Source: Staphylococcus warneri (GTDB taxonomy: Bacteria > Bacillota > Bacilli > Staphylococcales > Staphylococcaceae). Taken from it: 64,000 nt of DNA. Below are positions 39,311 to 47,260 of this stretch, piece after piece. A program made the translations under genes and the position numbers. The notes under the pieces are model-generated. The model searched no databases. It was not told the DNA's origin and saw only the letters and a list, made by a program, of their open reading frames with translations. Where the stretch lies: positions 1,612,001 through 1,676,000 of the forward strand of contig NZ_LR134269.1 of the NCBI RefSeq assembly GCF_900636385.1. Direction: 5' to 3'. Each line of letters starts with the position of its first letter. The stretch's first letter is position 1.

Positions 39311-40466
39311 TTATATCACCTCCTTCATTACCTGTAGTTTCCTCATCAACGGTTTGATAATTTTTAGTGATAATAAATTTCTGCATTTCTTCACTTCCGA
39401 TAGGTTCAAAGCCTGTAAGCACTCTAATTTCATCTCTATTGAAAGAACCACTTGCAATGAGTTTGTCTACTGCTTCACTCACTTCAAGTGGTCCTTTTTG
39501 ATCTATACTTATCGCTTTGATTCGTTTTCCTTCTTTATATCCACGCTCACTAAACAATTTAGCGTTCAATTCATCAGTAATTTTTTCAATAATAGGTTTA
39601 ATACAGAACTTCATATAGTTATCAGTCATAGCTTCTATGTCTGCCGTATCCCCATTAATCAATCCAACTGGAATTCCAAGGTTTCTAGCTACATAATTTA
39701 ATAACTGATTAGGTACTTTAGCCATATCATCAATTTGTGATGATGTTTTCGTACCATTACCGTTTGAATGTTCTTCATATTTATAACCTTTTTGAACTGG
39801 AACAATAGCTATGTCATTACTTTCAAAGGCTTTATATGCATTATTAATAAATCTCTGCATATCATCGTTACTTGCGTTGGTTAATGGTGTATTAGCCTCC
39901 ATACCTAAGGTAGCTCTTATCTGGTTGTTCATTAAATTAGACTTAATCATGCGACCAAAGATATCTCCATAATCATTAAACAAGCCATATAACATGTTTG
40001 TAATTGCTTCATTGTTGTATTCAAGGTATATCACTTCACTCATTCTAAATGAACGTTCAAACTCGAACTCTCCTACAATGATGTGGTCAAATATGTCGTC
40101 ATAGAGTGCGTATTCTTCTCTCACAAAATCATCTGCAATAACTAAATCCTTTGAATCAGTAACAACAATTAACACTTCATTATCATAAATCAACTTTCGT
40201 ATTACCTTTTGCCAAAATGTTGCAGCACTTTCATCGGTATTTGGCCTAACATTCAATTTATAGTGGGTTGTTGAAGATGTATCTTTACTTTCACTATCGA
40301 TAATTTCAAATTTAGTTTGACTAATTGTTCTAGCTATATGATTTATACACGTATCTAATGCCCACCTTTTTATGTAAGCTTTGTGAGAAGTTTCATGTAA
40401 CAATTCAAAGTCGTAACTAAACTCGATTGCTTCGTTTCTTCCCATAATTCTATCGAATATACTCAA
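39300..40466 (-). CDS. Phage portal protein
   Basis: 388 residues, HK97-type portal. Recognisable are WALDTCINHIARTISQTKFEI, NVRPNTDESAATFWQKVI and PNQLLNYVARNLGIPVGLING. Forms the dodecameric DNA channel; gene order terminase-portal-protease-capsid is canonical. Confidence 0.95.
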   Translation of the reverse strand: MSIFDRIMGRNEAIEFSYDFELLHETSHKAYIKRWALDTCINHIARTISQTKFEIIDSESKDTSSTTHYKLNVRPNTDESAATFWQKVIRKLIYDNEVLIVVTDSKDLVIADDFVREEYALYDDIFDHIIVGEFEFERSFRMSEVIYLEYNNEAITNMLYGLFNDYGDIFGRMIKSNLMNNQIRATLGMEANTPLTNASNDDMQRFINNAYKAFESNDIAIVPVQKGYKYEEHSNGNGTKTSSQIDDMAKVPNQLLNYVARNLGIPVGLINGDTADIEAMTDNYMKFCIKPIIEKITDELNAKLFSERGYKEGKRIKAISIDQKGPLEVSEAVDKLIASGSFNRDEIRVLTGFEPIGSEEMQKFIITKNYQTVDEETTGNEGGDINGE

Positions 40467-40477
40467 AATCTCACCTC

Positions 40478-42130
40478 CTAAAAGCTAATATCTGCCATAA
40501 TAAACGGTTGATCATACTCTAATATCTCATCTGCACGATAAAGCGCGTGTAACATGGCATGGAAACCATCAGTTTTACGTCTAACTTCATCTTTTTTGAT
40601 GTATTTCTTACTACCATCTGGCTGCATTTTGACTGCCACATTGTTGGTGAACCATCTCATCAATGGATTGTCCCCAAAGGTAATTTGTTTCTTAGCAAAC
40701 ATGGTGTCAATTCTAGGTGCAAGCAAACCATGTATAGCAGTTGGGTTCTTGATCACTTCTAATGGTATACCTGCCTCTTCAAATGGTCGTCTAACAATAT
40801 CGGTTCTGAAATTATCTGATATCACTTTAGTTAAATTGTATTTACTTTGTTGTTGCATAAACCAATTAACGATATATGAAATATCAATCACATCATCATC
40901 TACAATTGTTAACAAGCCATCATCTGCCCATTGTTCAATTGGAGGCTCTAAATGAGTGGTTTCTAAAAATTCACGTCTGATAAATGAATGTGTTAACCAA
41001 TAATACTCATCATTTTCTCTAAACAATAAGCCCACACTAGCAAAGTCTCTAACTAATGCATAGTCAAGACCTCCAATGCAGGCTTTATTTTCGAGATTAG
41101 GTAAAGGTTTATTCGTAGCTTTGATTTCTTCCCACGGCGCAACAACTTTTTCTTCATCAACTTCTGGTAAGTTCATTCGTTTTGTCATAAATTCCGGTTT
41201 GTTTGAACGATTGATGTGTAACACGTTATATTCTTCTTTAATTTTACGCTTTAAGTTTTTGGCATAACTGGTTAATGGCGGATGCAACATAGGATTAGCT
41301 TTCTCCCACATTGTTTCATCATCAACTTCTTTAGGGTCGTCGAGTTTACAATAAAACGGGAATATTCTATCTTCTGAATTATTACCTGCTAAGACTTCTA
41401 AGATCCTATCTTTCATACCATCCATAAAACCTTCACGGACAAAACCATCAGTTGAGATATAGAATGTTCTATCATGAGGTACTTTACCTAATCCACCACG
41501 CTTAACGTTAACCATATCAGCCGTTTCATATATAGCTATCTCATCAAAGATGACACAACCTTCACGTCCACCATCTTTAGTTTTCGTATTTGAAGTATTA
41601 TATTTGATTATCGATTGCGTAGACCTATTTTTAATTTCAGTTTTACTTACTTCATAAGGTGCTTTAGGTCTTTCTGCTACTTTATTTCGTTTATGTTCAA
41701 GCAAAGTATTATATATTTCATTAAATGATGTTTTCGCTTGGTCCTCACTGTTTGCAACAATTGAAATGTCATATTTCTTAATACCATGTATTGGTGTAGT
41801 GAAGAAATCACTAATTGCGCTTATGAAACCATTTTTACCTGCACCACGCCCCATGAATAAAGCAAATTCTGTGAAATATGGAGTATCTAACTCTTCATCC
41901 ATCAAGAACAAAAAAGCAATGATGAATTTCTGAAAGGGTTGTACTGGAAAGTACCATTTATCAATGAATCTGATACACTTATCTATCTTTTCATCATCAA
42001 AGTAGATATTATCTTTCACTAAAACATGATTTTCTAAATAGTTAATCAGATCAATACGTTCTTGATTTAAAATAATTTTACCGTCACGCCATTGTTGAAT
42101 GTATTCATCTACATATTTGTTACGAATCAT
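40478..42130 (-). CDS. terL: Terminase large subunit
   Basis: 550 residues. ATPase Walker A-type FMGRGAGKNGF near residue 90, Walker B CVIFDEIAIYE near 195, and a C-terminal nuclease with Asp in IGGLDYALVRDFA and KVISDNFRTD. It packages DNA into the prohead. Its start overlaps the small subunit by four bases. Confidence 0.96.
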   Translation of the reverse strand: MIRNKYVDEYIQQWRDGKIILNQERIDLINYLENHVLVKDNIYFDDEKIDKCIRFIDKWYFPVQPFQKFIIAFLFLMDEELDTPYFTEFALFMGRGAGKNGFISAISDFFTTPIHGIKKYDISIVANSEDQAKTSFNEIYNTLLEHKRNKVAERPKAPYEVSKTEIKNRSTQSIIKYNTSNTKTKDGGREGCVIFDEIAIYETADMVNVKRGGLGKVPHDRTFYISTDGFVREGFMDGMKDRILEVLAGNNSEDRIFPFYCKLDDPKEVDDETMWEKANPMLHPPLTSYAKNLKRKIKEEYNVLHINRSNKPEFMTKRMNLPEVDEEKVVAPWEEIKATNKPLPNLENKACIGGLDYALVRDFASVGLLFRENDEYYWLTHSFIRREFLETTHLEPPIEQWADDGLLTIVDDDVIDISYIVNWFMQQQSKYNLTKVISDNFRTDIVRRPFEEAGIPLEVIKNPTAIHGLLAPRIDTMFAKKQITFGDNPLMRWFTNNVAVKMQPDGSKKYIKKDEVRRKTDGFHAMLHALYRADEILEYDQPFIMADISF

Positions 42131-42492
42131 ACATAATCATCTACTGGTTCGTCGGTTTCAATCGGTTTGGCGTCTTTCGGTAATAAATCGGTTAATTGTT
42201 TCATCACACGTTGATAAGATTGGTCACGTGTATTGTACAAACGAGCAATTGGTCGTTCACGCTCATAGGCAGGTACATTTTGAGATTGTTGGAACATGTC
42301 GTATTCGCCATTCTCTTGAATATCTTCCCACATATAGTTCAACATCACTCGCATACGTGCTGCTTGAATGATAAGTCCTTGAACTACATTCTGTTTTTCT
42401 TGTGGGATATCTTTGAAGATGGCATGGAGCCTTTTTTCTTCTTTATCGACTAACTTTTCACGCTCTTTGCGTTGTTTTGCAGTTAATTGCAT
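42127..42492 (-). CDS. terS: Terminase small subunit
   Basis: 121 residues from the ATG at 42490-42492 (MQLTAKQRKER), eight bases after AAAGGAG; a GTG three codons upstream is less likely. Helical, acidic C-terminus. The diagnostic part is AIFKDIPQEKQNVVQGLIIQAARMRVML. It recognises the packaging site. Confidence 0.88.
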   Translation of the reverse strand: MQLTAKQRKEREKLVDKEEKRLHAIFKDIPQEKQNVVQGLIIQAARMRVMLNYMWEDIQENGEYDMFQQSQNVPAYERERPIARLYNTRDQSYQRVMKQLTDLLPKDAKPIETDEPVDDYV

Positions 42493-42501
42493 TGACTTCA
42501 C

Positions 42502-42633
42502 TCCTTTCTACTTTATTGGGCGGGGGTTAGGGTTACATATGAAATAATTATGAAAACTTGCGAAATCGAGCCCTCACGCCGTTCTCCCTATCGGGAAATA
42601 ATTGGGAAATGATTTTACCGGGGGCGTATGATT
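42502..42633. other. Candidate cos region
   Basis: The only non-coding stretch in the packaging module, with two G tracts (GGGCGGGGGTTAGGG at 42518-42532 and ACCGGGGGCG at 42617-42626) and a repeated GGGAAATAATTGGGAAATGA. HNH plus terminase modules usually belong to cos phages, whose cohesive ends lie here. Not proven. Confidence 0.4.
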
Positions 42634-42945
42634 TTACCAACGTTCATCTTTCCATTTAATTTCTTTTGGTTTGAATTGATTTCCACCATATTGAAACCTT
42701 TGATGTCTTTTATTATGACAAGCTTTACAGAGTACACGCAGATTATCAGGCTCTAATTTTAAATCTGGTCTATCCTGTAATTCTTCAATGTGGTCCACTT
42801 CTAAATTATCAGTCGTCACTTTACCTTCTTTACTGCACCATTCACATTCATAGTGAGCACGTTTCAACACTTGTTGTCTAACATCTTCCCAAGATTTACT
42901 ATTGTAGAATCGTTTACGTTCTTTGTATTCATTGTAATCTTCCAT
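42634..42945 (-). CDS. HNH endonuclease of the packaging module
   Basis: 103 residues. Two CxxC zinc pairs (CEWC, CKAC) flank the HNH core NLEVDHIEELQDRPDLKLEPDNLRVLC. HNH proteins next to the terminase are needed for cos cleavage in related phages. First gene of the late operon. Confidence 0.93.
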   Translation of the reverse strand: MEDYNEYKERKRFYNSKSWEDVRQQVLKRAHYECEWCSKEGKVTTDNLEVDHIEELQDRPDLKLEPDNLRVLCKACHNKRHQRFQYGGNQFKPKEIKWKDERW

Positions 42946-42972
42946 AGTTAAACCTCTTATATAACAAAGAAA

Positions 42973-42996
42973 GACACACCACTATGTGATGTGCCT
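42973..42996 (-). terminator. Leader hairpin of the late operon
   Basis: GGCACATCAC pairs with GTGGTGTGTC (ten pairs, with G-U) around a short loop, followed by TTTCTTTG. It lies between the late promoter and the HNH gene and may be an attenuator. Confidence 0.5.
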
Positions 42997-43020
42997 CATG
43001 TATTCGTATCGTATGCCTCT

Positions 43021-43089
43021 AGTATAATGTTATTGATATCACTAATGCACACATGGTTCGAATGGTTCGATGTGTTCGATTGGTTCGAT
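43021..43089 (-). promoter_or_regulatory. Late promoter with four 9-bp iterons
   Basis: TGGTTCGAA, TGGTTCGAT, GTGTTCGAT and TGGTTCGAT follow each other without gap (43054-43089), starting right at the stop of the late regulator gene. On the minus strand they lie just upstream of a weak -35 (TGCATT, 43044-43049) and a -10 TATACT (43021-43026) 17 bases apart. This is what an activator-dependent late promoter should look like. Confidence 0.7.
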
Positions 43090-43502
43090 TAATCATAGTG
43101 ACCTTGTTGTGCATCCATGTATACATTAACTATTTCATTCACACATCCATAGAATGTTGACTTACTCTTTATCTCCATGAGCTCCATGATAGTCTTGTGC
43201 TTGATGCCTATCTTAATTAATTGAAGTATGTGATAGTTCATCTCATTAGTTACATACTCCTCATACTTATCTATGAACTGTAGTTTATTAAGTAGCTTAA
43301 CATTACGTCGATACTCTCTATTCCTATCTAACACTTTAACTAATACTTTATCACCTGTTCCACCTTTAGCTTTAGGCATTACTGCTTCTATACCATATTG
43401 TGCAGTAGATGTACTGTCTGCATCATATACCTGTGCTTCAATAATATTACGCATCCACTTATAATTGTCTATCATGTTTCTTACTTCGTCACGTGTATAC
43501 AT
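43089..43502 (-). CDS. Phage late transcription regulator (RinA/ArpU-position protein)
   Basis: 137 residues. A sigma-70 region 4/HTH-like C-terminal half (YEEYVTNEMNYHILQLIKIG, TIMELMEIKSKSTFYGCVNEIV). It occupies the place of RinA/ArpU regulators between early genes and the terminase module, and is followed by the iteron array. Similar proteins in staphylococcal phages are annotated as transcriptional regulators. Direct sequence identity with RinA is not visible. Confidence 0.78.
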   Translation of the reverse strand: MYTRDEVRNMIDNYKWMRNIIEAQVYDADSTSTAQYGIEAVMPKAKGGTGDKVLVKVLDRNREYRRNVKLLNKLQFIDKYEEYVTNEMNYHILQLIKIGIKHKTIMELMEIKSKSTFYGCVNEIVNVYMDAQQGHYD

Positions 43503-43514
43503 CTACTACCTCCA

Positions 43515-43736
43515 TTACTTATTACAATTAGTCATATCTATATCATCGTTAACTAATTCCTTTACCGATATATTCAATCTCTTTGCAGTTAATAACGCTG
43601 TATTCACACTTGGGCACTTCCTACTATTCTCCATGTCTGACAAGTACGATTGGCTTATCCCCATTTTATCTCCCATCTCTTGTTGAGTAAGCTTCATTTT
43701 CTTTCTAATTCTTTTAAGGTTATCACCAAATGTCAT
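43515..43736 (-). CDS. XRE-family HTH regulator
   Basis: 73 residues from the ATG at 43734-43736, which has GGAGGT at good spacing. A complete XRE helix-turn-helix (LKRIRKKMKLTQQEMGDKMGISQSYLSDMENSRKCPS) fills most of it. It lies 12 bases before the late regulator and may tune the early-late switch; it is separate from the CI/Cro pair. Confidence 0.88.
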   Translation of the reverse strand: MTFGDNLKRIRKKMKLTQQEMGDKMGISQSYLSDMENSRKCPSVNTALLTAKRLNISVKELVNDDIDMTNCNK

Positions 43737-43749
43737 AAAACTACCTCCA

Positions 43750-43902
43750 CTACTTACGTTTCTCATCTATATATCTAACAATGTAATCGTTCATGTAAGC
43801 ATTAGCATAATTATATTCTTCTAATTCTTTCCGTTGTTCGTGTTGTACACCTAGAGAGATGAGACAAACAACACCTAATAGTATTGATATGATTATCCAC
43901 AT
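43750..43902 (-). CDS. 50-residue membrane protein (DUF1514-like)
   Basis: MWIIISILLGVVCLISLGV forms one N-terminal transmembrane segment; the rest is charged. Size, MWI start and location before the late regulator match DUF1514 proteins of staphylococcal phages, from memory. Start overlaps the upstream stop (TAATG). Confidence 0.75.
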   Translation of the reverse strand: MWIIISILLGVVCLISLGVQHEQRKELEEYNYANAYMNDYIVRYIDEKRK

Positions 43903-44069
43903 TAGTCAGATACCTCCGCGTTTAAATGGATATGATCATCTTGCGTAAAATCCTGTGGCGCTTCTATATCATCGTTAGATGTATATTTAATTAATAATTG
44001 TTCTGTCACGTACTTACCTAACTCATACATTGCTAGTGTGAATATTAGTTTTGAAATGTGTTTAATCAT
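43902..44069 (-). CDS. 55-residue phage protein of unknown function
   Basis: Starts MIKHISKLIFTLAMYELGKY (ATG 44067-44069 with GAGGAGG), one hydrophobic stretch, then an acidic tail. Translationally coupled to the next gene. No family recognised. Confidence 0.68.
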   Translation of the reverse strand: MIKHISKLIFTLAMYELGKYVTEQLLIKYTSNDDIEAPQDFTQDDHIHLNAEVSD

Positions 44070-44129
44070 TGTCTGCCTCCTCATTAAAAACATCTAATCT
44101 CGTTCTGCTAGTTACTAGTTTTAAATCCC

Positions 44130-44300
44130 TTAGTCCCGAATGAATTCTTCTCTACGTTTTTTGTCTTTAAATATCTTCATTGCCTCTTCCTTACTCTCTG
44201 CCTCAACCACTTTAAACGATTGATTTTCTCTCGCCTTAGTGACGTGATTGTGTTTGCGTCCTGTTGAATCTGTGAATGTGGTGATTAAATACTGTGTCAT
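44130..44300 (-). CDS. 56-residue phage protein (DUF1381-like)
   Basis: MTQYLITTFTDSTGRKHNHV followed by a charged region with KVVEAESKEEAMKIF. This resembles DUF1381 proteins found in the same place in S. aureus phages, from memory. GGAGTG precedes the ATG. Confidence 0.72.
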   Translation of the reverse strand: MTQYLITTFTDSTGRKHNHVTKARENQSFKVVEAESKEEAMKIFKDKKRREEFIRD

Positions 44301-44318
44301 TCCCCACTCACTCCTTAC

Positions 44319-44555
44319 CTATATAAATTTCACTATTATTTTAAATTTGTTAATTATCATTAAGAATAGCAATGCTATTAAAACTGCTAATATATCTTTC
44401 TCGACAGAAAATCCTACAAGCAATATTAAAATAATAAAAAGTCCGATTTTGTATACAGTAGCGTGTTCATCATTACCAAAAAGATACTTATCAACAAAGT
44501 AATCTAATGCGACTAACCCTATTCCGATTATCAGTAAAACAATTATGTCACTCAC
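44319..44555 (-). CDS. 78-residue membrane protein
   Basis: Three hydrophobic segments (IIVLLIIGIGLVALDYF, YKIGLFIILILLVGF, LAVLIALLFLMII). GTG start preceded by GGAGGTGCTGGGGAA. No family recognised; membrane location is the only clear property. Confidence 0.68.
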   Translation of the reverse strand: MSDIIVLLIIGIGLVALDYFVDKYLFGNDEHATVYKIGLFIILILLVGFSVEKDILAVLIALLFLMIINKFKIIVKFI

Positions 44556-44591
44556 TTCCCCAGCACCTCCCGAATTTTAGTCAGAATATCT

Positions 44592-44918
44592 TTATCCTTC
44601 GATGTCTTCTGATTTGATGAAGCTCCCGTCTTTTGACATAACTCCTGTTCTGTCTTTAATCTCTCCATAAGCTTGTTCTAAACACTCCTGTAACGTCATA
44701 TTATTTTGTTGGGCCAATATCACTAAAGTAACAACAACGTCTCCTATACCGTCTCTGAGAGCGTCTGTGTTGTCTCTGCATAGTGCAGCAGCAACCTCAC
44801 CCATCTCCTCGGAGCTTTTAGCGTATTGTGTAAAGCTATTGCCATTGTTTAGTCCTTTATCGATACTCCATTGTTCTACTGCATTTACTAATTGATCTAC
44901 TGTTAATTGATTAGTCAT
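44592..44918 (-). CDS. MazG-like nucleotide pyrophosphohydrolase
   Basis: 108 residues from ATG 44916-44918 (MTNQLTVDQLVNAVEQW), with GAGGAGG upstream. The all-alpha NTP-PPase signature EEMGEVAAALCRDN and later LRDGIGDVVVTL (ExxE and ExxD/GD metal ligands) is clear. It would hydrolyse (d)NTPs or ppGpp-like nucleotides during phage growth. Phage MazG homologues are common; the real substrate is not deducible. Confidence 0.87.
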   Translation of the reverse strand: MTNQLTVDQLVNAVEQWSIDKGLNNGNSFTQYAKSSEEMGEVAAALCRDNTDALRDGIGDVVVTLVILAQQNNMTLQECLEQAYGEIKDRTGVMSKDGSFIKSEDIEG

Positions 44919-45156
44919 TTTGTTCCTCCTCATCAATACCAGCCAATTCACACATAACACTCTCTACACTTCTATCTTTTAATTCTTCTGACACAAATAC
45001 TTTCATATCATGTAATTCTGTTTTTATTGTTTTTTCATCATTGTCATGGTCAATGTAGATTTCTAGAGCACCATCTTCTAAATTAAAAATAGCTTTATCT
45101 TCATCAACTCTGTAACCTTTTTCTTCTAACTTCTTTAATGATTCATAAATTTTCAT
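44911..45156 (-). CDS. 81-residue acidic phage protein
   Basis: MKIYESLKKLEEKGYRVDED and ends GIDEEEQND, strongly acidic. ATG at 45154-45156 overlaps the stop of the upstream (broken) frame. No family recognised. Overlaps the MazG-like gene by eight bases. Confidence 0.7.
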   Translation of the reverse strand: MKIYESLKKLEEKGYRVDEDKAIFNLEDGALEIYIDHDNDEKTIKTELHDMKVFVSEELKDRSVESVMCELAGIDEEEQND

Positions 45157-45415
45157 CACTCTTCACGCTCCAATTCTTCAATATAATTAAATATATTTTC
45201 ATAAACACCACTCAATAAACTATATCTAGGGTCTTGAGTCTCTTTATAAAGAACACTGTAACTATCTAGCTCTTCTTTTATGTTATTTTTACTTCATCAA
45301 ACGCATTCGCTTTCTTATACACACTATCCAACTCATTCAACAATTCCACCGTCTCATTGCCTGTGTACACTCTTGCACCAATAATCCCTTGTTCTATTTG
45401 TTCACGGTTAGTCAT
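45156..45415 (-). pseudogene. Phage gene interrupted by a one-base frameshift
   Basis: The frame starting at 45415 (MTNREQIEQGIIGARVYTGN) stops after 45 codons, just past an A5 run (T5 at 45286-45290 on the plus strand). Adding one A restores an 86-residue frame through EELDSYSVLYKETQDPRY to LEREE at 45156-45158, whose stop overlaps the next ATG. The combined length and preserved downstream coding strongly indicate a homopolymer deletion or a sequencing error. The middle shares the string KKANAFDE with the coiled-coil gene at 45780. Confidence 0.78.
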
Positions 45416-45416
45416 T

Positions 45417-45578
45417 TTATTCCTCCTCGATAAATTCAACTTGATATAATTCCACCTTTATTAATTTGTTATCGTATTCAATAACTGCCACCAGAGAGGG
45501 TTCGTCTTTCGATAATTGAAATACACCGTGAAATTGTTCTTTTGATATTTTATAGATTCTCTTAGTCTCAATCGTCAT
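45417..45578 (-). CDS. 53-residue phage protein
   Basis: MTIETKRIYKISKEQFHGVF, ending VELYQVEFIEEE. Its ATG overlaps the TGA of the upstream gene (ATGA), and its stop overlaps the next ribosome site (GAGGAGG), so it is coupled on both sides. No family recognised. Confidence 0.7.
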   Translation of the reverse strand: MTIETKRIYKISKEQFHGVFQLSKDEPSLVAVIEYDNKLIKVELYQVEFIEEE

Positions 45579-45790
45579 CACTCTTCACGCTCCAAATCAC
45601 TTAATAAATTTTGAAACTCATGCGTTCCGTCTAGTTGGTCCATGCGTTTAAGATGTTCTCCTAATTGAAATAATGAACTTTCATCTTCTTTACCATCAGC
45701 CATTTTTATCATATGGAGTATTACTGGATATTGAGAAAGCATTTCTTCTTTCAACTCTAGCCATGCACGTTTATAATCTTTATCTTTCAT
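45578..45790 (-). CDS. 70-residue phage protein
   Basis: MKDKDYKRAWLELKEEMLSQ, helical, acidic end SDLEREE. Its last bases, with the following ATG, form a 20-base string repeated at the end of the broken gene at 45154-45173. Overlaps the upstream coiled-coil gene by 11 bases. Confidence 0.7.
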   Translation of the reverse strand: MKDKDYKRAWLELKEEMLSQYPVILHMIKMADGKEDESSLFQLGEHLKRMDQLDGTHEFQNLLSDLEREE

Positions 45791-46271
45791 GGTTTACCTC
45801 CAATAATTTCATAAGTTCAAATAAATCATCATATCTTTTGTAGATAACCTCTTTTTGTTTGTCATTATCGCCAGGATACTCCACTATCTCTTTTGAGATA
45901 CTAGCTAAACCTTTTACTATCTCATCAAACGCATTCGCTTTCTTCTCTAACTCTGCGTTGTATTTTATTACGCTTGCATTGCTTTTAATTAACTCATCAC
46001 GCTCTTTAGATGTCTCATATAAATTCTTTTCTATTTCATAACTCAACTTAATTTCTTTATCTAATTTTTCTTCGAACTCTACATTACGCTCACGCAACTG
46101 AGCTATATCGTTAATGAGTTCGTCACGTTGTTGTTTGTATGAATCGCGTTCTTTTTCAATATCCCAGTACATTTGTAATACTACACTTGCAAATTTTCCG
46201 GGATTTTCTGTAAACTTTCTAATAATAACCTTTACATTTTTACCAAGTCGTTGAAATTCCTCTATTTTCAT
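45780..46271 (-). CDS. Coiled-coil phage protein
   Basis: 163 residues, with an almost continuous coiled coil (about 35-110, KERDSYKQQRDELINDIAQL onward). Resembles early DUF-type staphylococcal phage proteins; function unknown. GGAGGTTG precedes the ATG. Confidence 0.75.
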   Translation of the reverse strand: MKIEEFQRLGKNVKVIIRKFTENPGKFASVVLQMYWDIEKERDSYKQQRDELINDIAQLRERNVEFEEKLDKEIKLSYEIEKNLYETSKERDELIKSNASVIKYNAELEKKANAFDEIVKGLASISKEIVEYPGDNDKQKEVIYKRYDDLFELMKLLEVNHER

Positions 46272-46282
46272 TACTCAACCTC

Positions 46283-46528
46283 CTAAAATAATGTTAGTTG
46301 CTTATCTTCTTCTAAACTCAACTCGTATTGCTGAATGTAATTCATAAACTCTTGCTCACTGTTAAACGTCAACTTAATACCCGACCACTTCGTCTTGTGA
46401 TGACCGTGTAGGTAATACACACCATTTACAATATGCATGTGTGCTACTTTCACATCATCTTGGTACAAGTAACGCTTGGTACCGAAATACTGGTTAAGGA
46501 ATGCTTTTTTATTTTTCATTGCTTTCAT
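46283..46528 (-). CDS. 81-residue phage protein
   Basis: MKAMKNKKAFLNQYFGTKRY, with HMHIVNGVYYLHGHHKTKW in the middle. The start could instead be the ATG three codons later; neither has a strong ribosome site. Overlaps the nuclease gene by 20 bases. No family recognised. Confidence 0.68.
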   Translation of the reverse strand: MKAMKNKKAFLNQYFGTKRYLYQDDVKVAHMHIVNGVYYLHGHHKTKWSGIKLTFNSEQEFMNYIQQYELSLEEDKQLTLF

Positions 46529-46871
46529 TCCATTTCGAATTAGGTTTGATTAATTGGTTAATGTGCAGATCATCATTCAACGAACGTATCTCATTACCTG
46601 TATCATAAAAGACATTGGCTAAATATCTGCCGAAAGCGTCATCTTTATACGTCTGAACATATATCTTCTTATTCTCTACACATTGCTTAGTAAAGTTAGT
46701 AGCTTTACTATAATTTTCTTGTCCTCTCTCTGGCGTATCAACATTGAGTAACCTGACACGCCTTTTAGCAAAAGTTTCAAACCCTAAATCTAAATCTATA
46801 TCTATCGTGTCACCGTCAACAACATTGGTACATGTTGCTTTAAATGTGTATAGTTGGTTTTTGATATTCAT
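46509..46871 (-). CDS. Staphylococcal-nuclease-like protein (SNase fold), intracellular
   Basis: 120 residues from ATG 46869-46871, overlapping the upstream TGA. SNase signature: VVDGDTIDIDLDLGF (Ca-binding Asp pair), RRVRLLNVDTPERGQ (catalytic Arg and Glu) and DAFGRYLANVF with the second catalytic Arg. No signal peptide, so it acts in the cell. A role in host DNA turnover or phage DNA processing is inferred. Confidence 0.88.
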   Translation of the reverse strand: MNIKNQLYTFKATCTNVVDGDTIDIDLDLGFETFAKRRVRLLNVDTPERGQENYSKATNFTKQCVENKKIYVQTYKDDAFGRYLANVFYDTGNEIRSLNDDLHINQLIKPNSKWNESNEK

Positions 46872-47074
46872 CTCATACACTCCCTGTTACTGCGTTTATG
46901 TTCTTCTAATACTTTCATCACGACTTTATTGCAACCTACTTTAATCACAAAGCCCCGCACACCTTTTTCACGTAATTCTCGGTTAATCTGTGTAGGTGTC
47001 TTGCCTTTAGTGTTGTATTTGTAGCGTTGGTTGATTGTGTCGGATAGGTCGTATGTGCTAGTTGTCATTGTCAT
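46868..47074 (-). CDS. 68-residue phage protein
   Basis: MTMTTSTYDLSDTINQRYKY, basic, with KVGCNKVVMKVLEEHKRSN. ATG at 47072-47074 overlaps the upstream TGA. No family recognised. Confidence 0.7.
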   Translation of the reverse strand: MTMTTSTYDLSDTINQRYKYNTKGKTPTQINRELREKGVRGFVIKVGCNKVVMKVLEEHKRSNRECMR

Positions 47075-47256
47075 CACACCTTTACTATGTCGTATTTTTC
47101 ATCAATCACTACTAATTCACTACCTACTCGTACTTTTAGGTATGGTTTGCCTTTAAAGTTGTAATGGAGTTCTTCCACCACTGCAGGGAACGAGTTGGTC
47201 GCGTTTGGATATTTGAACCAAATATCATCGCCTGTATTTAATTCATGTAATTCCAT
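47074..47256 (-). CDS. 60-residue phage protein
   Basis: MELHELNTGDDIWFKYPNAT, predicted small beta barrel (GKPYLKVRVGSELVVIDEKY). No family recognised; coupled to the next gene by ATGA. Confidence 0.7.
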   Translation of the reverse strand: MELHELNTGDDIWFKYPNATNSFPAVVEELHYNFKGKPYLKVRVGSELVVIDEKYDIVKV

Positions 47257-47260
47257 TCGC

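Noticed and set aside
43054..43089. Replication origin iterons
   Set aside because: The 9-base repeats lie next to the late regulator and promoter, far from the initiator gene, so a late-promoter role fits better.
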